From a virus, in the IMG/VR virus record IMGVR_UViG_3300046169_000012, positions 1-35,427 of that record: a stretch of 35,427 nucleotides of DNA. The stretch is one strand, 5' to 3'. The position numbers and the translations under genes were made by a program. Below are positions 32,609 to 35,427 of the stretch, one piece after another (positions within the stretch are counted from its first letter, which is position 1; every line of letters begins with the position of its first letter). The notes below the pieces were generated by a model. That model was not told the DNA's origin. It did not search any database and saw only the letters and a program-made list of their open reading frames with translations.

Positions 32609-33859
32609 TTAGTATCCTGCTACCACGTCTAAAATTTCGTGGTCCTCAATTTCGTAGTCGTAGTCGTACGCTACATTTGCCAGTTGGTCAATATACGCCA
32701 AAGCGTCTATCAAGTCGTCATGCGTCAAAGGATCTGGGAATTGAAACAACTGGTCTAAAAACCTAGAATTCCACTCACCTTTGTTTAATGTAATGTAGCC
32801 GTTTTCGAAACGACCTTGTAGTGCCCACATTACTCTGTCGGTCTTCTTTTTGTTACCGTGGGTAAGCTCTTCTACTCTAAAGAACATACCGTATCTTTTC
32901 TGCATGTCAACAAGCGGAGACATTACAGCTTGTTTAGCAATACCTCTTTCGATTCCGACCGACACGGGACGGTAATCTCTAACGGCCTGAAATATCTTAG
33001 CTGCTGTTTCGTCAAGACTCCATCTACCGTATATGATATTGTCAACATACCAACCATGCTCATTGACCTTAACCACTGCGATGGCTGTGTCGTCAAGCTT
33101 GGAGTTCTTAGTCTTTTTCTTGTTGACTTCTTCAAAACCTGCCAAGTCAACTGCAATGTAGTAATCTCCTACTTCCGGCTCATCTTCACTAAACCTAACC
33201 CAATCCTCTTTAAACATTTCTGAACCACGGGCTTCAAACGACGCCATAAACTCCTGACGAAACGCATAAGAAGACATAGAGCGTTTAGCAATGTCGATTT
33301 CACTAGGGTCCAACAACGGGTTATCATAGCTCGTAAAGTGCCAAGCTTTGTACGTAGGGTCATCATCTAAGTCCGCATATTTGTATAGTTCGTAAAAGTG
33401 GTTCCTTCCCATTGGCGTACCAATGAACATTGCACAGCCCTTTTGGTCCGCCAAAGCAGGTCTCAAGATCTGCTCAAACACCTCTGGTTTCATGTCAGCG
33501 TATTCGTCCATGACTAGAAACTTAAGGCTGACACCTCGCATTGTCTCTGGTCTGTCGGCACCTTTGAGGCTGATGGTAGCGCCGTTGACAAGCTTAATTT
33601 GCAAATTATTAATATGGCTACCAGAGATAACAGGGTGTCCCAGTTCCAAAAGGGTTTGCCACATGATGTCTCTGGCTTGTCCCTGAGTAGGTGCGACGTA
33701 AAATACATGGCCTCTGTCCGCCTGAAGTGCGTTAACTATTAACATCCAAGCTGCTAACCTAGACTTACCCGTACGTCGCCCAGCAGCTACTATTTTAAAT
33801 CTTGTGTCGTCTGCCCAGACTTCTTGTTGCCAAGGCAGTAGCTCTATATTAAGATCCAT
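32609..33859 (-). CDS. Terminase large subunit (packaging ATPase/nuclease)
   Basis: A 416-residue DNA packaging motor. The ATPase domain has Walker A AAGRRTGKS (residues 25-33), Walker B FLVMDEY (D118, E119) and the coupling motif GTP (147-149). The C-terminal RNase H-like nuclease has the acidic residue in YYIAVDLAG (D238), GIERG, and HDDLIDALAY near residue 385. All expected motifs are present and the gene is unbroken. It overlaps the upstream small gene by eleven bases and stops one base before the portal start. Confidence 0.95.
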   Translation of the reverse strand: MDLNIELLPWQQEVWADDTRFKIVAAGRRTGKSRLAAWMLIVNALQADRGHVFYVAPTQGQARDIMWQTLLELGHPVISGSHINNLQIKLVNGATISLKGADRPETMRGVSLKFLVMDEYADMKPEVFEQILRPALADQKGCAMFIGTPMGRNHFYELYKYADLDDDPTYKAWHFTSYDNPLLDPSEIDIAKRSMSSYAFRQEFMASFEARGSEMFKEDWVRFSEDEPEVGDYYIAVDLAGFEEVNKKKTKNSKLDDTAIAVVKVNEHGWYVDNIIYGRWSLDETAAKIFQAVRDYRPVSVGIERGIAKQAVMSPLVDMQKRYGMFFRVEELTHGNKKKTDRVMWALQGRFENGYITLNKGEWNSRFLDQLFQFPDPLTHDDLIDALAYIDQLANVAYDYDYEIEDHEILDVVAGY

Positions 33860-34202
33860 TGAAGTTATTAAACACCGGTGATGCTTCTATTAAATCAAAC
33901 GTAACTACTACTTCTACGTTTCCTGCACTACCACTAGATGCCTTGATAATGTCTCCCGGTTGTAGAACAAACACGGCATTACCGTCAATTAGCAGGTTTT
34001 CCTTAGAAGATATGTTAGTACCGTTGTAGATATACACGTCTGTAGTAGGGCTAGGCTTGTCTACAAACAGCGTAATGCTGTTGGTTGAGTTATGTAGATT
34101 AGCAATAAACGCCATATTCCAATGAGCCACGTAACCAGCAGGGATTTCTACGATTGTCTGCGTACTAGTATCTGTTAGGTTCTTGTTCTTTGTGTATAAC
34201 AT
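33849..34202 (-). CDS. Small beta-rich virion-like protein, hypothetical
   Basis: A 117-residue protein from the ATG at 34202, which overlaps the peptidase stop (TAATG); an in-frame GTG at 34214 would add four residues. The sequence alternates hydrophobic and polar residues with Thr/Asn/Ser-rich turns (IPAGYVAHWNMAFIANLH, then ITLFVDK, VYIYNGT, VEVVVTFDLIE), typical of a jelly-roll-like beta sandwich. Such small proteins decorate heads or tails in many phages, but this family is not recognised. Confidence 0.6.
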   Translation of the reverse strand: MLYTKNKNLTDTSTQTIVEIPAGYVAHWNMAFIANLHNSTNSITLFVDKPSPTTDVYIYNGTNISSKENLLIDGNAVFVLQPGDIIKASSGSAGNVEVVVTFDLIEASPVFNNFNGS

Positions 34203-34552
34203 TAGTAAGTCCACATAACAGGAGTAGTACCACGGGTGTCAACGTGGATAAAGTCAGAAGCAACACCGATACCTGTGAATCCTAACTTAAGAGCACTATT
34301 GACAAGCTTAAGGCGATCAGCAGCGTTTGTTATTTTTATGTCCGCTGCGATCCCTTGGGCATGAGTTCCGGGAACATCTTTTCTTGACTCTATTGGATGT
34401 AGTGTCGGGTGTCTATATCCACTAGTAATCACAAAAGGAAATCCACAGTACGCCCTTAACTCGTCTAACTTCTCTAGGAACTCTTGTTCCATATTGTTAG
34501 TACCAGTGACCTGACAATCGAATTCTTCTCTAGTAAAATGCTTAAGAGTCAT
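34202..34552 (-). CDS. M15-family peptidase, endolysin
   Basis: A 116-residue Zn-dependent peptidase that should cut peptidoglycan cross-links or stems at lysis. The M15 pattern is complete: SGYRHP near residue 44, then H64-x6-D71 (HAQGIAADI) and H103-V-D105 (FIHVDTRG), giving Zn ligands H64, D71 and H103. It has no signal peptide, so release needs the holin, which is encoded about 12 kb away in the same operon. It overlaps small terminase by eleven bases. Confidence 0.88.
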   Translation of the reverse strand: MTLKHFTREEFDCQVTGTNNMEQEFLEKLDELRAYCGFPFVITSGYRHPTLHPIESRKDVPGTHAQGIAADIKITNAADRLKLVNSALKLGFTGIGVASDFIHVDTRGTTPVMWTY

Positions 34553-34929
34553 CTTCTACTACTTCTCCTTCGATTATATCAGGAGTAGACACTTCAGCAG
34601 TGCCTACGCCACTAATGTTGATCTGTATAGCGTTTCTACCGTTGTCTTTGACTACGTCCTTCTCAAAGGCACCCACTGGCAGTATACGGTCCATCACAAG
34701 TTTCCAAGCAGCAGCCTGATTCTTATGGTCATGGTCCAAAGCAGCATCAAAAATAGTCTCTAGGACCTTACGTGACTTTGGACTAGCCAACATACGAGCT
34801 TTGTACTCGTTAATTATCGCTGCGTCACCCTTTGGTCGGCCTACTACACCCTTGTTACCGGGCTTTACAGCAGGCTACTTCAGACTTCCGGGGTCTGCCA
34901 CGACCTCTTTTTTTAACTTCTGTGGTCAT
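34542..34929 (-). CDS. Terminase small subunit, frame broken at about 34872
   Basis: Recognises phage DNA for packaging. From ATG 34929 the first frame reads a basic, AT-hook-like start (KKRGRGRPRKSEVA) and stops at 34857-34855. One base later in register the sequence continues as KPGNKGVVGRPKGDAAII and on to 34542; an intact ORF in this frame begins only at 34793. One extra base at about 34872 joins the parts into about 128 residues. The GRPKG motif, helical middle and place right before the endolysin and large terminase support the call. First gene after the late promoter. Confidence 0.7.
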
Positions 34930-34957
34930 GAAAAAAATTATCCCTTAATATGACTAT

Positions 34958-34986
34958 AGTATAACATAAGTCTTCACAAAAGTCAA
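34958..34986 (-). promoter_or_regulatory. Strong sigma70-type late promoter
   Basis: On the minus strand: TTGACT (34981-34986), a 17-base spacer, TATACT (34958-34963). It lies 28 bases before the small terminase ATG and should start the whole late block. Its spacer (ending GACTTATGT) is nearly repeated across the joined window ends. Confidence 0.82.
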
Positions 34987-35023
34987 GCTATTTTAGAGGT
35001 AATTCCAGGGACTATTGAAACTT

Positions 35024-35098
35024 GAGTAAAAACAACAGGTTATACTGCTTTTATTTTTACTTAATTTTTCTAATTTTGGCTTATTTTGTGCTTAAGGT
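35024..35098. other. AT-rich segment beside the DnaA-box array
   Basis: A run of about 75 bases rich in A and T, with repeated TTTT and TTAATTT-like tracts. It is placed between the late promoter and the DnaA-box cluster, as the unwinding element is placed in bacterial origins. No gene is seen here. The role as a duplex unwinding element is inference. Confidence 0.45.
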
Positions 35099-35143
35099 GC
35101 TGCTACTATAGCCACAACATAAGTTCCCCCTCCCCCGCCCAAG

Positions 35144-35315
35144 TTATCCACAGGTTATTCACAAGTTATCCACAGGTTATTCACAGGTTGTGGACATCTT
35201 GGGGATAACCTGTGTTTATCCTGTGGATAACTCTAGGGTTGTGGATAAAGTTATGCACAGGTTATCCACAGGCTATGCACAGGGTCAACCCAAGTTATCC
35301 ACAGGTTTATCCACA
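35144..35315. other. DnaA-box array, oriC-like
   Basis: Ten exact TTATNCACA sites in 172 bases. Plus strand: 35144, 35155, 35166, 35177, 35251, 35262, 35295, 35307. Minus strand: 35222-35230 and 35240-35248. Seven of them are the highest-affinity form TTATCCACA. One-mismatch sites lie at 35200-35208 (minus) and 35273-35281. The first four, and then 35251/35262/35273/35295, step by 11 or 22 bases, so boxes face the same side of the helix. No comparable cluster was seen elsewhere in the window. Host DnaA binding is the direct prediction. Use as replication origin, DnaA sink or promoter control cannot be told apart from sequence alone. Confidence 0.85.
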
Positions 35316-35427
35316 TGGTCCTGAGAGGCCCTGAGAAGCCGCTCAAGGGGTTTTAACCTTGGGGTATACCATAAGACCAACTAAAGTTTATTCGAGTTTT
35401 TACACTTTGGGGGTTGACAAGTGTGAG
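35316..35427. promoter_or_regulatory. Window-end region with a -35 box
   Basis: No gene seen. It contains CAAGG...CCTTG (35344-35361, a short hairpin), a GGTATACC palindrome around 35363-35370, and TTGACA at 35414-35419 followed by only eight bases before the window ends. Joined to base 1, the next 17 bases end in GACTTATGT as in the late promoter, but the -10 position would read TGGTCC, which is poor. Confidence 0.4.

Noticed and set aside
34849-34860. Programmed +1 frameshift at in-frame TAA stops (small terminase, portal, RNR)
   Set aside because: In RNR and small terminase the family-like sequence already resumes before the stop, and in the giant protein and exonuclease the switch is far upstream of the stop. 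Indels at the switch points explain the data better.
35144-35315. CRISPR-like or plasmid-iteron reading of the terminal repeats
   Set aside because: Units are 9-mers in both orientations at 11-base steps and match the DnaA box exactly; there are no spacers, and no Rep gene is present.
1-35427. tRNA genes, integrase and attachment sites
   Set aside because: No cloverleaf-like segments in the few gaps and no recombinase motifs in any ORF; by-eye search only.

Overview
The window reads as an essentially complete genome of a tailed, short-tailed (podovirus-type) bacteriophage, probably infecting a marine or aquatic bacterium. No cellular genes, tRNAs, integrase or CRISPR arrays were seen. Coding density is very high and most genes overlap or touch. 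Two opposed gene blocks meet tail to tail near 11.17-11.34 kb. If the window ends are joined, the two blocks diverge from one control region of about 690 bases (34930-35427 plus 1-196).

The plus-strand block (197-11342) is the early and replication arm. It starts with about fifteen very small genes, several of them single-membrane-span or Cys-rich peptides, plus a Gp88-family protein. A strong sigma70-type promoter (3406-3434) then precedes a T7-like replication module: ssDNA-binding protein, primase-helicase, family A DNA polymerase, a GIY-YIG/T5orf172-like nuclease, a PD-(D/E)XK exonuclease, endonuclease I (Holliday resolvase), a DUF3310 protein and a B12-dependent (class II) ribonucleotide reductase. 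No phage RNA polymerase gene is visible, so transcription and origin activation must use something other than the T7 scheme.

The minus-strand block (34929 down to 11339) is the virion and lysis arm. In transcription order it holds: small terminase, M15 peptidase endolysin, a small beta-rich protein, large terminase, portal, a run of tiny very basic proteins, an internal consensus promoter (29285-29313), an 84-residue protein, an FmdB-like zinc ribbon, scaffold, major capsid protein with an attenuator, a 1386-residue S74 tail fibre with YadA-like repeats, lysis membrane proteins (spanin-like, XhlA-like, 3-TM holin), a giant repeat-rich protein, the two tail-tube genes (gp11-like adaptor, gp12-like nozzle) and three ejection or internal virion proteins.

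The most striking element is non-coding. At 35144-35315 there are ten exact TTATNCACA DnaA boxes in about 170 bases, many at 11-base steps, next to an AT-rich stretch and between the divergent blocks. This looks like a bacterial oriC-type replicator or DnaA sink on a phage that carries a T7-like replisome but no RNA polymerase.

At least seven genes (Gp88, exonuclease, DUF3310, RNR, giant repeat protein, portal, small terminase) have reading frames broken by 1-5 base indels, while the protein signal continues in another frame. Sequencing or assembly error is the simplest explanation. Two of the sites share the heptamer TACCTTA, and one is a clean 5-base tandem duplication. Where a frame is broken, the coordinates given span the restored gene.
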